DNA of 64,000 nucleotides from Conexibacter stalactiti (GTDB lineage: Bacteria; Actinomycetota; Thermoleophilia; Solirubrobacterales; Solirubrobacteraceae): assembly GCF_035967765.1 (NCBI RefSeq), contig NZ_JAYWIT010000009.1; one strand, given 5' to 3'. Position numbers and translations under genes: made by a program. Position 1 is the first letter of the stretch; every line of letters begins with the position of its first letter. Below the pieces are notes generated by a model. The model was not told the origin of the DNA. It saw only the letters and a program-made list of their open reading frames with translations, and did no database searches. Shown here piece by piece: positions 31,601 through 39,127 of this stretch.

Positions 31601-31880
31601 GACCCTCGCCGGCGCCTCCGCCACGTTCACCCCGCTGGCGAGCCGCTTCGCGTTCGCGACCGGGCGCCATACGGTGAGACGCGCCGGCCTCTTCACGCTG
31701 ACGCTGCGCCCGAACAGACGGGGCCGTGAGCTGATCGCGCGCGGTCGCGGCGCCACCCGCCTGCGCCTGTGGGTCGCCTTCACACCGACCGGCGGCAGAC
31801 AGCGCAAGATCAGCGTCTTCGGCGTGAGAGTGCCGGCGCCCGCGACGGCGCCGGCGGGCGCGGCGCGAGACCGGCGCTAG
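28653..31880 (+). CDS. Large secreted protein: glycine-rich domain plus seven Ig-like repeats
   Basis: 1075 residues. GTG start at 28653 (an ATG at 28662 is an alternative), signal peptide LACLALTLIPALLPAAASA. Residues 35-300 are glycine-rich with FTVPAGVTRIAIDAIGGQGG and GGGGGASDIRT, as in the glycine-rich/putative outer-surface domain found before bacterial Ig repeats. From about residue 313 follow seven repeats of 83-84 residues (ATISAPATGGTYAVGQNV ... HTYTVxATSGSGQ) resembling PKD/Ig-like stalk domains with paired Cys. A PNGPNGPNG/GGSGG linker follows, then a C-terminal domain (about 950-1065) common in exported proteins of this order. Probably a surface stalk or adhesin. Arginine is nearly always AGA in the repeats. 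Confidence 0.8.
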   Translation: MDGMHARAVRPTLACLALTLIPALLPAAASAATSQSFTTPGATQFTVPAGVTRIAIDAIGGQGGGALQTPPFRCQGGAGSRVRGTMTVTPGQSFWVVVGGAGGDAMPPIQSSVGGYNGGGNGRSQQWPSGGGGGASDIRTLPVANGLTPTDSRLLVAGGGGGAGGDNRDTCPAGGAGGATPGAGHDGAFGTTGGQPGTQSAGGARGLSALCTTPVASTDGALGVGGIGAYESQSNGLCGGSGAGGGGGRYGGGGGGAGQQSLLYGGGGGGAGSNYTNPARIGDVAITTAAWERTNAPLNGSITIDWTPDSPTASISSPATGSSYAVGQTVATSFSCTDALNGGGITSCVDGAGRTSPGTLDTTTPGSHTYTVTATSASALRGTDSITYTVVAAPRATISAPASGGTYEVGQNVPTAFTCTEGASGPGITTCLDGAGRTSPGRLDTTTPGSHTYTVTATSGSSQRGTDSITYTVAAAPSATITAPATGGTYAVGQNVPTAFTCTEGASGPGITTCLDGAGRTSPGRLDTTTTGSHTYTVRATSGSGQSRTATITYTVADAPSATISAPATGGTYAVGQNVATAFTCADGASGPGITSCLDDAGRTSPATLDTSTPGSHTYTVRATSGSGQTGTATITYTVAAAPSATITAPADGQVYAVGADVATAFTCADGASGPGITSCLDDAGRTSPGRLDTTTTGSHTYTVTATSGSGQRGTDSITYTVARVPTATISAPQDGATFAVGEAVTTSFSCAIGQDGGPIETCEDSDGASGGSGRLDTSRAGRFTYTVDARSDDGLSGSTSIAYTVAEAPRATISAPGDGGTYTVGDRVETAFACVEGAFGPGIASCVDGAGASGTGVLDTTTAGSHSYRVTATSRDGQTASASISYTVVRPADPPARRDPDGPGTPPDGGRAGPNGPNGPNGSGGSGGSGGTPNGPSGTGGTPPSNDVRFTRVRTNADGSLRFTVRFPGRGRAETMLTARKVTLAGASATFTPLASRFAFATGRHTVRRAGLFTLTLRPNRRGRELIARGRGATRLRLWVAFTPTGGRQRKISVFGVRVPAPATAPAGAARDRR
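29592..31333 (+). repeat. Seven tandem 249-bp repeats inside the surface-protein gene
   Basis: Equivalent points fall at 29592, 29841, 30090, 30339, 30588, 30837 and 31089: five exact 249-base steps, then one of 252. Units 2 to 5 are nearly identical over long stretches at nucleotide level, so copy number may vary between strains. Confidence 0.85.
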
Positions 31881-31886
31881 CCGGTC
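31869..31886. terminator. Bidirectional hairpin between convergent genes
   Basis: GACCGGC / GCCGGTC stem with a 4-base loop, spanning the stop codon at 31880. Outer GC-rich arms (GGCGC and GCGCC type) may lengthen the stem. Confidence 0.55.
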
Positions 31887-31895
31887 GCGCCCGCG

Positions 31896-32942
31896 TCAGC
31901 GCTGGCAGCGCGCGTCGCGCGGGCCGGGCATGCGCGCGCGATGGACGCGGAACGCGGTCGGCTCGCCGCCGCGCTCCTCGAAGCTGAGGCTAGTGAGCGC
32001 GAACAGCTCGCAGCGGGTGACGACCGCCGTGCCGTACGCGGCGCGCTCGCCGCGCCGCGGCAGCTTCCATCTCCACAGCCGTCTGCGCGCCGGCGCGTAG
32101 TAGTTGACGAACGGCGACGGCCGTCTCGACAGGTTCTGCACGGTCGTGCCCCAGGCGAGCCCGACCGCGGTCAGGTCCGCGGTCACGTGGTCGAGCTTCG
32201 AGAAGGCGACGAGCAGCCTGCCGTCGCGACAACGCCGCAGCCCGCCCCCGCCGACGTACCACGGCGGCCGGTAGTGGCGGACGTACTCGTCGTAGGCGAT
32301 CGAGCCGCGGCAGACGCGCCGCAGCGGCAGGCCCGGCGCGTCGAGGTCGTAGAACTCCCGCCGCGACCGCAGCTCGCGGTGCTCGGCGTATCTGAGCACC
32401 CGCGCCTCGCCGGTCGTGAAGTCGTAGTAGAGCGTCGCGCAGCTGACGAAGCCGGGGCAGCCGACGCTCGCTCTCACCCAGCGCCGGCCGAGCGTCTCGT
32501 AGCGCGGGTCGTCGTAGCGCGTCCCGTCGACCTCGACGACGAGCGGCAGCGCGGCCAGCACCGACTCGCTCGCGAGGTCGTAGACGACGTACTGAGACGG
32601 CTCGTCGCACAGCAGCAGCGCGCGCCCGGCGGTGAGCGTGGTCGTCTGCTCGACGATGCCGGTGAGCCCGCAGCCGGCCGGCAACGACGTGCGCCGACCC
32701 GTGAAGGTGTCGTACACGTCAGCTGGCCGTCCGCTGTCGAAGTCGAAGTCGAACGAGACGACGACGAACCGCTCGCCGTCGCTGTTCACGTCGGTCGCCT
32801 GCGGCTCCAGCAGCCGCAATGGCGTCGGGTCGACGGAGGCGCGCGGGGCGGGCGGCTTCGCGCCGCTCACAGCCGGCAGCGCAGCGATACTCGCCACAGC
32901 CGCGACCGCTGTCAGAAACCGGCTCCGCCCCATCGCGCACAT
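31896..32942 (-). CDS. Exported protein of unknown function
   Basis: 348 residues. Signal peptide FLTAVAAVASIAALPAVSGA. The mature part has repeated short beta motifs (FVVVSFDFDFDSGRP, YVVYDLASESVLAAL, CATLYYDFTTGEARVL) that suggest a beta-propeller-like or repeated-blade fold, and Cys pairs near 90, 115, 165 and 175. The ATG nine bases downstream (32933) is an equally good start. Convergent with the surface-protein gene. No family recognised. Confidence 0.7.
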   Translation of the reverse strand: MCAMGRSRFLTAVAAVASIAALPAVSGAKPPAPRASVDPTPLRLLEPQATDVNSDGERFVVVSFDFDFDSGRPADVYDTFTGRRTSLPAGCGLTGIVEQTTTLTAGRALLLCDEPSQYVVYDLASESVLAALPLVVEVDGTRYDDPRYETLGRRWVRASVGCPGFVSCATLYYDFTTGEARVLRYAEHRELRSRREFYDLDAPGLPLRRVCRGSIAYDEYVRHYRPPWYVGGGGLRRCRDGRLLVAFSKLDHVTADLTAVGLAWGTTVQNLSRRPSPFVNYYAPARRRLWRWKLPRRGERAAYGTAVVTRCELFALTSLSFEERGGEPTAFRVHRARMPGPRDARCQR

Positions 32943-32958
32943 CCTAGTGCCCCCCCTG

Positions 32959-35900
32959 CTATCCGAACTCGTTCAGGTTGGCGTACGTCTTGAAGACGTT
33001 GTAGGCCATCCGCTTCGCCTGCCCTCTCGTGTCCTGCCCCGGTTCGTCGGGGATGTAGCACGCGCCGAGCGGTTGGCTCGACAGTCTCGGGAAGAGCCCC
33101 AACAGGCCGGTGTCATGCGTTCTCAGACCGTCGGAGAACGTCTCCGGTCCGCACAGCGAGTAGTAGTAGATCCGCGCGATCGAGTTGCGCGACTTCGCGA
33201 GCTTCTCGAGCAGGTAGTGGACCTCACGTCTCTGCGACTCCTCGGAGTTGCGGCGATGTCTTCTGTTGCCGCCGGTGTCGACGCGGCTTCCGGACTCCGA
33301 GATCCAGATCCGCCGACTCGCCGGGACCAGATCGATGAACTGGCTGGTCGCCGTTCTTCTCATGTCCTTGTCCGGGTACTCGCGCATCACGTCGCCATAC
33401 GGGTGGATCGCCCAGTCGAGCGGGACCGGGCCGCCTCTGGCGCCGGGAGCCTTGAACAGGCGGACGACCTCTCTCGCGTAGGTCGCCACGTATTTCCGCC
33501 ACTTGGTCCCTTCGCCGCCGGCCAGATCGCCCGCGACGACCTTGCACGATCTGCCCTGGTCGCAGATGTGCTTCGAGAGCCAAAAGGTGAAGCGCGCGGC
33601 CCGCTTCGCCCCGGCTCTGCCGGCACGCGTCGGCTGGAACTTGAAGTTCGGCTCGTTCCAGGCCGAGAACGTCTTCACGCGCGGGAACTGCTTCTTGAAC
33701 GAGCGCAGGTTGTCACGGTAGTTGCCGAACGCCGGGAGGTAGTTGAAGTTGCTGTCTCTGCCTTCGGTGTCCGGTATGAAGCCGTCGCAGTCCTTGTCGT
33801 ATGCCGGGTCGTATCTCGGTCTGACGCTCGGGTCCGCTCTCGGGTCGCGCGGCGGTCCGCTGTTCTCGTAGCCGATCACGATCGGTCTCGGGTCCGGATC
33901 CGTCGGTGCCGGTTCCCACGGGCAGTGGGTGAGGTAATTCCCGGAGCTGTCCGTCACCTTGCGGATCCGGAACTGGAACGAGACCATGATGTCGAGGTTG
34001 TTGTCGATCGCGCTCTCGTAGAACGCGCGGAACCCTGCGATCGCGTCTCTGAACTTGCGCGGCCCGACTGTTGCCGGTGGCACCGGCGTCTCCCGCTCCA
34101 TCAGGTTGTACGGCAGGATGCGCCGCACGCGTCTGACCTTCAGCTCTCTGAATCTCGGGAAGAGCGGGAAGCCGAGCGCCCCGTCCTGGGAGATGCCGTA
34201 GATGTGGTCGCTCGCGAGTCTCGACGCTGCCGCTCTCGCGTCCGGGTCCACTGCCGGCGGCGTCGACGGCGGCTCGACGCAGTAGATCGACCCCGGCTCG
34301 TAGTAGTCCTCGCACTCCTCGGGGGAGATCTCGCCTTCGGGCTCGGGCTCCACGCCGTCGCCGGGGTGTGTCCCGTCGCCGTCCTCCGGCTGAGCCGGGA
34401 CGTTCACGATGAACGACTGGCTCGTCGTGCTGCCGGTCCCGTCGGTCGTGAGCACGGTGACCGTGTGCGGGCCGGGCTCCCAGTCGTCGGTGTCCATCGT
34501 CCAGTCGCCGTCGGTCGTCTCCGGACAGCCGTCGGTGCAGTCACGCTCCAGCTCCTCGGTCTCCTCGCCGTCGACCGCGATGCGGAACTGCGCGATGCCG
34601 GCTCTGGCGTCGGAGGCGCCGAACTCGAGCGTCGTCTCGCCCGGCGGCAGCGTCTCGCCTCTCGCCTCCGCGAGCGGCCCGGAGACCGCGAGCGCGGGCG
34701 GCTCGGCGCCGTCGCTGGCGTTGGTCACGCGCGAGCGGCCGTCGTAGGAGAATCTGCGCTCTCTGCCGTCCGGGTCGGTGACCGTCGTGACGCCGGGGGC
34801 GTAGGCGTATCTGGTCACCTCGCCGGTGCCGGCGACCGGGTCGGTGATCCGCGTGATCGTCGTGACACGCTGCTGCGCGTCGTAGGTCATGCGCGTCTCG
34901 CTGCCGTCGGGCAGCGTGACCGAGGTGAGGTTTCTGGCCGTGTCGGCGTAGGCGTATCTGGTCGTGCCGGCGAGCGGGTGCGTGTAGCTGGTGAGGTAGC
35001 CCGAGGTGTAGGCGTATCTGTGGATCCCGCCGCTCGGATCTCTCATCGAGCTCAGCCGCGTGCCGGCGACCGAGAAGGTCGTGCCGCGGCCGAGCGGATC
35101 GGAGATCGCCGTGATCGGTCCGCTGCTCGTCTTCGTGAACGAGATCGCGTTGTCGCGCGCGTCCACGAGGCCTCTGACGCTGTAGTTCGCCGGGTTGAAC
35201 TCGACGGTCGTGTTGGTCTCGGGATCGAACAGTCTGAGGTAGTCGACGCCGTACAGCAGCTGCGGTCTGATGTCGCCGATCTGATCGAAGGTGCTGTCGC
35301 CGTCGTAGGTGTAGGCGAACAGCTCGCCGGTCGGGCCGCTGACGGTCGTGCGGCTCGCGCCGAAGGTCGCCGGCAGCGTGACGCGACGGTCGAAGCTCTG
35401 GTTCCAGCCGGCGCCGAGGTCGGTCGTGCCGAGCTGGTCGAGCTGATGCGCGAGGTTGTTGTACGTGCGGTCGATCGGGTAGTCGACGTCGGTGTCGAAG
35501 AACTCGACGTCGCGCTCCTGCACGAGCAGGTTGCCGTTGGCGACGTTGACGCTGAGCGTGGTGCGCTCGGTCAGCTCGCGCCGATCGTAGGTGTACGGCT
35601 CCAGGTCACCGGTCCGCGGGCGGTACTCGACGTCGAGGATCGGTCGTCTCGTCGGGTCGGTCGAGCGCGAGGAGCCGAACTGCAGCACCTCTCTGCCGGT
35701 CGGACTCGCCGCGCGCACGATCACGCCGAGGTTGGGCGCGCCCTCCGCCCACGCCTGCGCCAGCCGGGCCGGGAAGAACCAGCTCTCGAAGCAGGACGAC
35801 GAGCCCGCCGTCGATCTCGGGATCGCGATGCCCTCGAAGTCGCCGCCGGGCGTTCTCCACGGCGACGACGCGACGACGTCGGCGCTGTTCCACGACGGCC

Positions 35901-36471
35901 CCTGCGAGGCAGACTCGGCCCAGCCGGTCGTGACCCGCTGCACGACCAGCGCCGTCGGCGGCGTGAGCGTCGAGCAGCTCGCCGCCGACAGCCCCATCGT
36001 CGCGTCGACGAACTGCGACTGCGCGGGGATGCTGGAGAGGTCGAACCGCAGCAGCGAGCGGTACTCCGACGCGCTGTCGGAGCCAACCTTCAGCACGCCC
36101 TCGGCGCAGTGCGGATCGTTCGCGCCGGCGCCGCTGACGATGTAGCAGTCGACCGCGGGCCCGCTGCTGAGCGCGCTGAGTGCGGCGGCGCCCGGGGACG
36201 CCGTCCCCGGAGCGGTCGCTGTCACGCGCGTCACCAGCGTGCCGCGCGAGGTGCGGTAGGTGCGCGAGCTCGCCGTCCGCAAGCTCACGACCTCGTCCCC
36301 CGCGAGGTTCGGCGGCGCCGTCCGCAGCTGCGGCTTCGCCGTCTCCAGCGGGAGCTTCGCGACGCTTGGCGCCGCCCCGCACAACGACAGTCCGACGACC
36401 GCGAAGGCGATCGTCGACACACGTCGCCGGCTTCCATGCCGGCGGCGTGGACCCTCCCCTGATGTGGGCAT
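32959..36471 (-). CDS. Secreted RHS/YD-repeat protein with glycosidase-like C-terminal domain
   Basis: 1170 residues. Signal peptide near 20-38 (IAFAVVGLSLCGAAPSVA). Residues 130-270 are a DNRLRE-type domain (YRSLLRFDLSSIP, FDATMG-like strand, WNSADVV). From 300 comes a DUF6531-like start (LSVNVANGNLLVQERDVEF) and short RHS/YD repeats (GGIHRYAYTSGYLTSYTHP, TTRYAYADTARNLTSVTLPD) to about 610. An Ig-like domain and an acidic linker (PEPEGEISPEECEDYY) follow. The last 420 residues look like a clan-A glycosidase: SAWNEPNFKF (acid/base Glu) and RIWISESGSR (nucleophile Glu). No RHS-core DPxG cleavage motif is seen, so this is not a standard polymorphic toxin. Glycan-degrading surface protein is the best guess. 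Confidence 0.8.
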   Translation of the reverse strand: MPTSGEGPRRRHGSRRRVSTIAFAVVGLSLCGAAPSVAKLPLETAKPQLRTAPPNLAGDEVVSLRTASSRTYRTSRGTLVTRVTATAPGTASPGAAALSALSSGPAVDCYIVSGAGANDPHCAEGVLKVGSDSASEYRSLLRFDLSSIPAQSQFVDATMGLSAASCSTLTPPTALVVQRVTTGWAESASQGPSWNSADVVASSPWRTPGGDFEGIAIPRSTAGSSSCFESWFFPARLAQAWAEGAPNLGVIVRAASPTGREVLQFGSSRSTDPTRRPILDVEYRPRTGDLEPYTYDRRELTERTTLSVNVANGNLLVQERDVEFFDTDVDYPIDRTYNNLAHQLDQLGTTDLGAGWNQSFDRRVTLPATFGASRTTVSGPTGELFAYTYDGDSTFDQIGDIRPQLLYGVDYLRLFDPETNTTVEFNPANYSVRGLVDARDNAISFTKTSSGPITAISDPLGRGTTFSVAGTRLSSMRDPSGGIHRYAYTSGYLTSYTHPLAGTTRYAYADTARNLTSVTLPDGSETRMTYDAQQRVTTITRITDPVAGTGEVTRYAYAPGVTTVTDPDGRERRFSYDGRSRVTNASDGAEPPALAVSGPLAEARGETLPPGETTLEFGASDARAGIAQFRIAVDGEETEELERDCTDGCPETTDGDWTMDTDDWEPGPHTVTVLTTDGTGSTTSQSFIVNVPAQPEDGDGTHPGDGVEPEPEGEISPEECEDYYEPGSIYCVEPPSTPPAVDPDARAAASRLASDHIYGISQDGALGFPLFPRFRELKVRRVRRILPYNLMERETPVPPATVGPRKFRDAIAGFRAFYESAIDNNLDIMVSFQFRIRKVTDSSGNYLTHCPWEPAPTDPDPRPIVIGYENSGPPRDPRADPSVRPRYDPAYDKDCDGFIPDTEGRDSNFNYLPAFGNYRDNLRSFKKQFPRVKTFSAWNEPNFKFQPTRAGRAGAKRAARFTFWLSKHICDQGRSCKVVAGDLAGGEGTKWRKYVATYAREVVRLFKAPGARGGPVPLDWAIHPYGDVMREYPDKDMRRTATSQFIDLVPASRRIWISESGSRVDTGGNRRHRRNSEESQRREVHYLLEKLAKSRNSIARIYYYSLCGPETFSDGLRTHDTGLLGLFPRLSSQPLGACYIPDEPGQDTRGQAKRMAYNVFKTYANLNEFG

Positions 36472-36540
36472 CCATTGCCTCTCTGAGCGCGCCTCGGCAC
36501 TCGGTCAACATCCGTGAGACCCCGGTCCCATCCGAGGTCG

Positions 36541-36568
36541 GCGCGACTCTACTCAAAGAGTCTCGCGC
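36541..36568 (-). promoter_or_regulatory. Hairpin and candidate promoter upstream of the RHS gene
   Basis: GCGCGACTCT and AGAGTCTCGCGC form a stem with one 2-base bulge and a 6-base loop. On the minus strand TTGTTT (18-base spacer) TAGAGT overlaps it, so a regulator binding here would block transcription. Confidence 0.4.
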
Positions 36569-36644
36569 AAAACAAGATGCTGCACCGAATCGACACACAT
36601 CTCACCCTCAACCTACATGTCAGTTAAGTGGTGAGGCAAGGGGG

Positions 36645-37280
36645 TCAGCGATTGCCGATCGGCCCGAGCTGCAACGCGACGGTCAGGTCCTTCGCGTTGG
36701 CCGAGCCGCTCGCGCTGGCACCGATGCAGGTCAGCTTCGAGCTGAAGTGACATTGCGACTCGAGCTCGTGCCGGACGGCGTTCGGCGTCCCCGTCATGAA
36801 ACGGACGTTGCGGATGTGTCTGGAGCCGCCGGGCAGGATCGCCTCGACGGCATACGAGCCCCAGGTGCGCTCCCAGACGCACGAGTCCCAGACCATGCCG
36901 CCTGTCCGGGCGCTGAACAGGCGCTTGCCTTCGGGTCGCTGTTTGCGACGACGTCGGAGTACTCGCCTTCCTCGAACCAGCTGATGCAGTTGGCGCTGGG
37001 GTAGTCGGGCCGCCACGTCACTCTCGTGCCGACCGGCAGGTCGTAGGTGACGTTGACGTAGATGTTCCAGTCGTTCGAGTCGCGCTTCAGCAGTGGGATG
37101 ACCGTGTTCCTGCCCGGGCCGCCGTGGAGTCGGTTTCTGCCCGGACCGCCGGTGATGCGATCGTCGCCCCTGCCGCCGTCGACGTGGCGCCTTCGCCGCC
37201 TCGGCAGCGCCAGGGAGGCAGGCGAGCGCAGCCACGGCGAGTGGGGCGAGCAATGCACGACGGGGGTCAAGGCAGCGCAT
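36645..37280 (-). pseudogene. RTX-like secreted protein with two compensating frameshifts
   Basis: The ATG at 37280 opens a signal peptide (LLAPLAVAALACLPGAAEA). Near 37190 coding moves to the next frame, which reads VDGGRGDDRITGGPGRN (calcium-binding RTX nonapeptides) and NDWNIYVNVTYDLPVGTRV up to about 36935, then shifts back at NSDPK|KRLFSARTGGMVWD and runs to the stop at 36645. Each break is explained by one gained or lost base. The total length (about 211 codons) and the end are otherwise intact, so either the gene died recently or the sequence carries two errors. A paralogue with more RTX repeats is at 62207. Confidence 0.65.
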
Positions 37281-37380
37281 GTCGAGGCCTGGGTCGCTTT
37301 ACCGAACGCGGTAAGGAGAAATCGGCAGGAGCGCGGCCGCCTTGAGGAGCCGCGCGCCGGGCCCGACGGCGGCGGTCGCG

Positions 37381-37386
37381 TAGATT
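37381..37386 (+). promoter_or_regulatory. -10-like box TAGATT before a leader ORF
   Basis: TAGATT ends 7 bases before the ATG of the short leader ORF at 37394. Confidence 0.45.
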
Positions 37387-37393
37387 GGTGGAG

Positions 37394-37423
37394 ATGTTTC
37401 GTCGTTCGCAGCTCCGCCCTTGA
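37394..37423 (+). CDS. Nine-residue leader ORF overlapping the VanW gene start
   Basis: ATG TTT CGT... encodes MFRRSQLRP and stops with a TGA that overlaps the TTG start of the VanW gene (TTGA). The ATG follows a -10-like box by 7 bases. Translation of the leader would bring ribosomes to the weak TTG start, so translational coupling is likely. The peptide itself may have no role. Confidence 0.45.
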   Translation: MFRRSQLRP

Positions 37424-39111
37424 CGGCGCGCCCCAGCCGCGCGCGCCGGCGCCGGTCCACTCTCACCGCGCTCGCGGTTCCGGCCGCGCTGCTGCTCATC
37501 GTGCTCGCGATCCCGTTCGTCGTGCGGCTGACGCACGGCGGCGAGGCGCTGCCCGGCACGACAGTCGCCGGGATCGACGTCGCCGGCATGGACGCCGCTG
37601 CGCTGCGCGCGCGACTGAGACCGCTGGCGAATCCGCGCAGAGCGGTCGTCGTGCTCGCCGGCGAGGAGCGGCTGACCGTCCGGCCGGCCGACGCCGGCTA
37701 CCGGCTCGACCTCGACGCGACCGTGCAGCGGGCGCTCGACGCGGGCCGCGACGGCGCGCTCGGCGGCCTGCCGGCGACCGTCGCCGGCCTGCTCTCCGAG
37801 CGCGACGTCGCGCTGGACGCCGACGTCGACCGCGTCGCGCTGCGGCGCACGGTCGAGACGCTCGCCAGACGGGTCGACGAGCCCTCCTTTCCGGGCGCGC
37901 TGAAGATCTCCGACGACGGCCTCGACGTCACCGCCGAGCCGCCGCGCGCCGGCCGCCTGCTCGACCGCGAGCAGCTGAGAGCGCGACTGCGCCGGGCGCT
38001 GCTGGAGCGATCCAGCGGACCGCTGCGGGTCGCGGTGCGCGCGACGCCGGTCGTCTCCGCTGAGGAGGTCGACGCGATCGCGACCGAGGCCGGCGACTAC
38101 CTCGCATCGCCGCTGACGCTCCTCGGCGCCGGCGCCCCGTTCCAGGTCGGCCGCGCCGAGCTGGCGAGAGCGCTGGTGCTCGAGCCGCTCGACGACGGGA
38201 GCGAGGTTCGCCTCGGCGTCGACGACGAGGCAGTCGCCGCGATCGTCGCTCGGTTCGCGCACGCGCGCGATCGGCCGCCGCGCGACGCGCGCGTCTCGGC
38301 TGGCGCCGGCGGCGTCGTCGTCGACGGTAAGGAGGACCTGACCTGGAGACCGCGCGCCGCCGACGTCTCGATAGTGCCGGCGCGCGCCGGCCGCGCGGTC
38401 CAGCAGAAGCGGCTCGCGACGGCGATCGCGAGAGCGGTGCGCGACGGCTCTCACAACGCGCGGGTGCCGACCAGACGGGTCGCGCCGGAGGTCACGACCA
38501 GAGAGGCGCGCTCCGCCGACCGCCTGATCGGCACGTTCACGACGTACTACGAGCCCGGCCAGCCGCGCGTCACGAACATCCAGACGATGGCCAGGGCGGT
38601 CGACGGGACGGTGATCGCGCCGGGCGGGCAGTTCTCGCTCAACGGCATCGTCGGCGAGCGCACGCGCGCGAAGGGCTACCTGCCGGCGCCGTTCATCGCC
38701 GATGGCAGACTCGTGCCGTCGGTCGGCGGCGGCGTCTCGCAGTTCGCCACCACGACGTACAACGCGGCCTACTTCGCCGGCCTCCAGCTCGACACCAGCC
38801 AGCCGCACAGCCTCTTCATCGACCGCTATCCGGCCGGCCGCGAGGCGACGCTCAACCATCCCGACATCGACCTCGCCTGGACCAACGACACCGACGCGCC
38901 GGTGCTCGTCCGCGCCGCCGCCGGCGACACCTCCGTGACGGTCAGCCTCTACGGCGACAACGGCGGCCGCGTCGTCAGCGCCGTGACCGGTGCGCGCAGA
39001 CCGGTCCCCGGCGGCGACTTCTCGATCGAGGTCACGCGCGTCGTGAGACGCCCCGGTGGCGACACCGAGCGCACGCCGCGCACGACGACCTACGACCTCC
39101 TCGACGAGTAG
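37420..39111 (+). CDS. VanW-family membrane-anchored cell-wall protein
   Basis: 563 residues. Basic N-terminus, then one membrane helix (LTALAVPAALLLIVLAIPFV, about 14-33). Two putative peptidoglycan-binding-4-type domains cover residues 45-330 (PGTTVAGIDVAGMDAAALRA; LTVRPADAGYRLD). The VanW domain lies at about 360-500 with LIGTFTTYYEPGQPRVTNI, APGGQFSLNGIVGERTRAKG, GGGVSQFATTTYNAAYFAGL and RYPAGREATLNHPDIDL. VanW proteins accompany some vancomycin-resistance clusters and are common envelope proteins of unknown activity; no van genes are here. The TTG start overlaps the leader ORF stop. Convergent with an L,D-transpeptidase gene. Confidence 0.88.
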   Translation: MTARPSRARRRRSTLTALAVPAALLLIVLAIPFVVRLTHGGEALPGTTVAGIDVAGMDAAALRARLRPLANPRRAVVVLAGEERLTVRPADAGYRLDLDATVQRALDAGRDGALGGLPATVAGLLSERDVALDADVDRVALRRTVETLARRVDEPSFPGALKISDDGLDVTAEPPRAGRLLDREQLRARLRRALLERSSGPLRVAVRATPVVSAEEVDAIATEAGDYLASPLTLLGAGAPFQVGRAELARALVLEPLDDGSEVRLGVDDEAVAAIVARFAHARDRPPRDARVSAGAGGVVVDGKEDLTWRPRAADVSIVPARAGRAVQQKRLATAIARAVRDGSHNARVPTRRVAPEVTTREARSADRLIGTFTTYYEPGQPRVTNIQTMARAVDGTVIAPGGQFSLNGIVGERTRAKGYLPAPFIADGRLVPSVGGGVSQFATTTYNAAYFAGLQLDTSQPHSLFIDRYPAGREATLNHPDIDLAWTNDTDAPVLVRAAAGDTSVTVSLYGDNGGRVVSAVTGARRPVPGGDFSIEVTRVVRRPGGDTERTPRTTTYDLLDE

Positions 39112-39127
39112 ATGGTTGGTGCCGCTG

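Noticed and set aside
32632..36462. Plus-strand frame of 1276 codons opposite the RHS gene
   Set aside because: No domain, biased shadow composition; the RHS protein on the other strand has a signal peptide and known domains.
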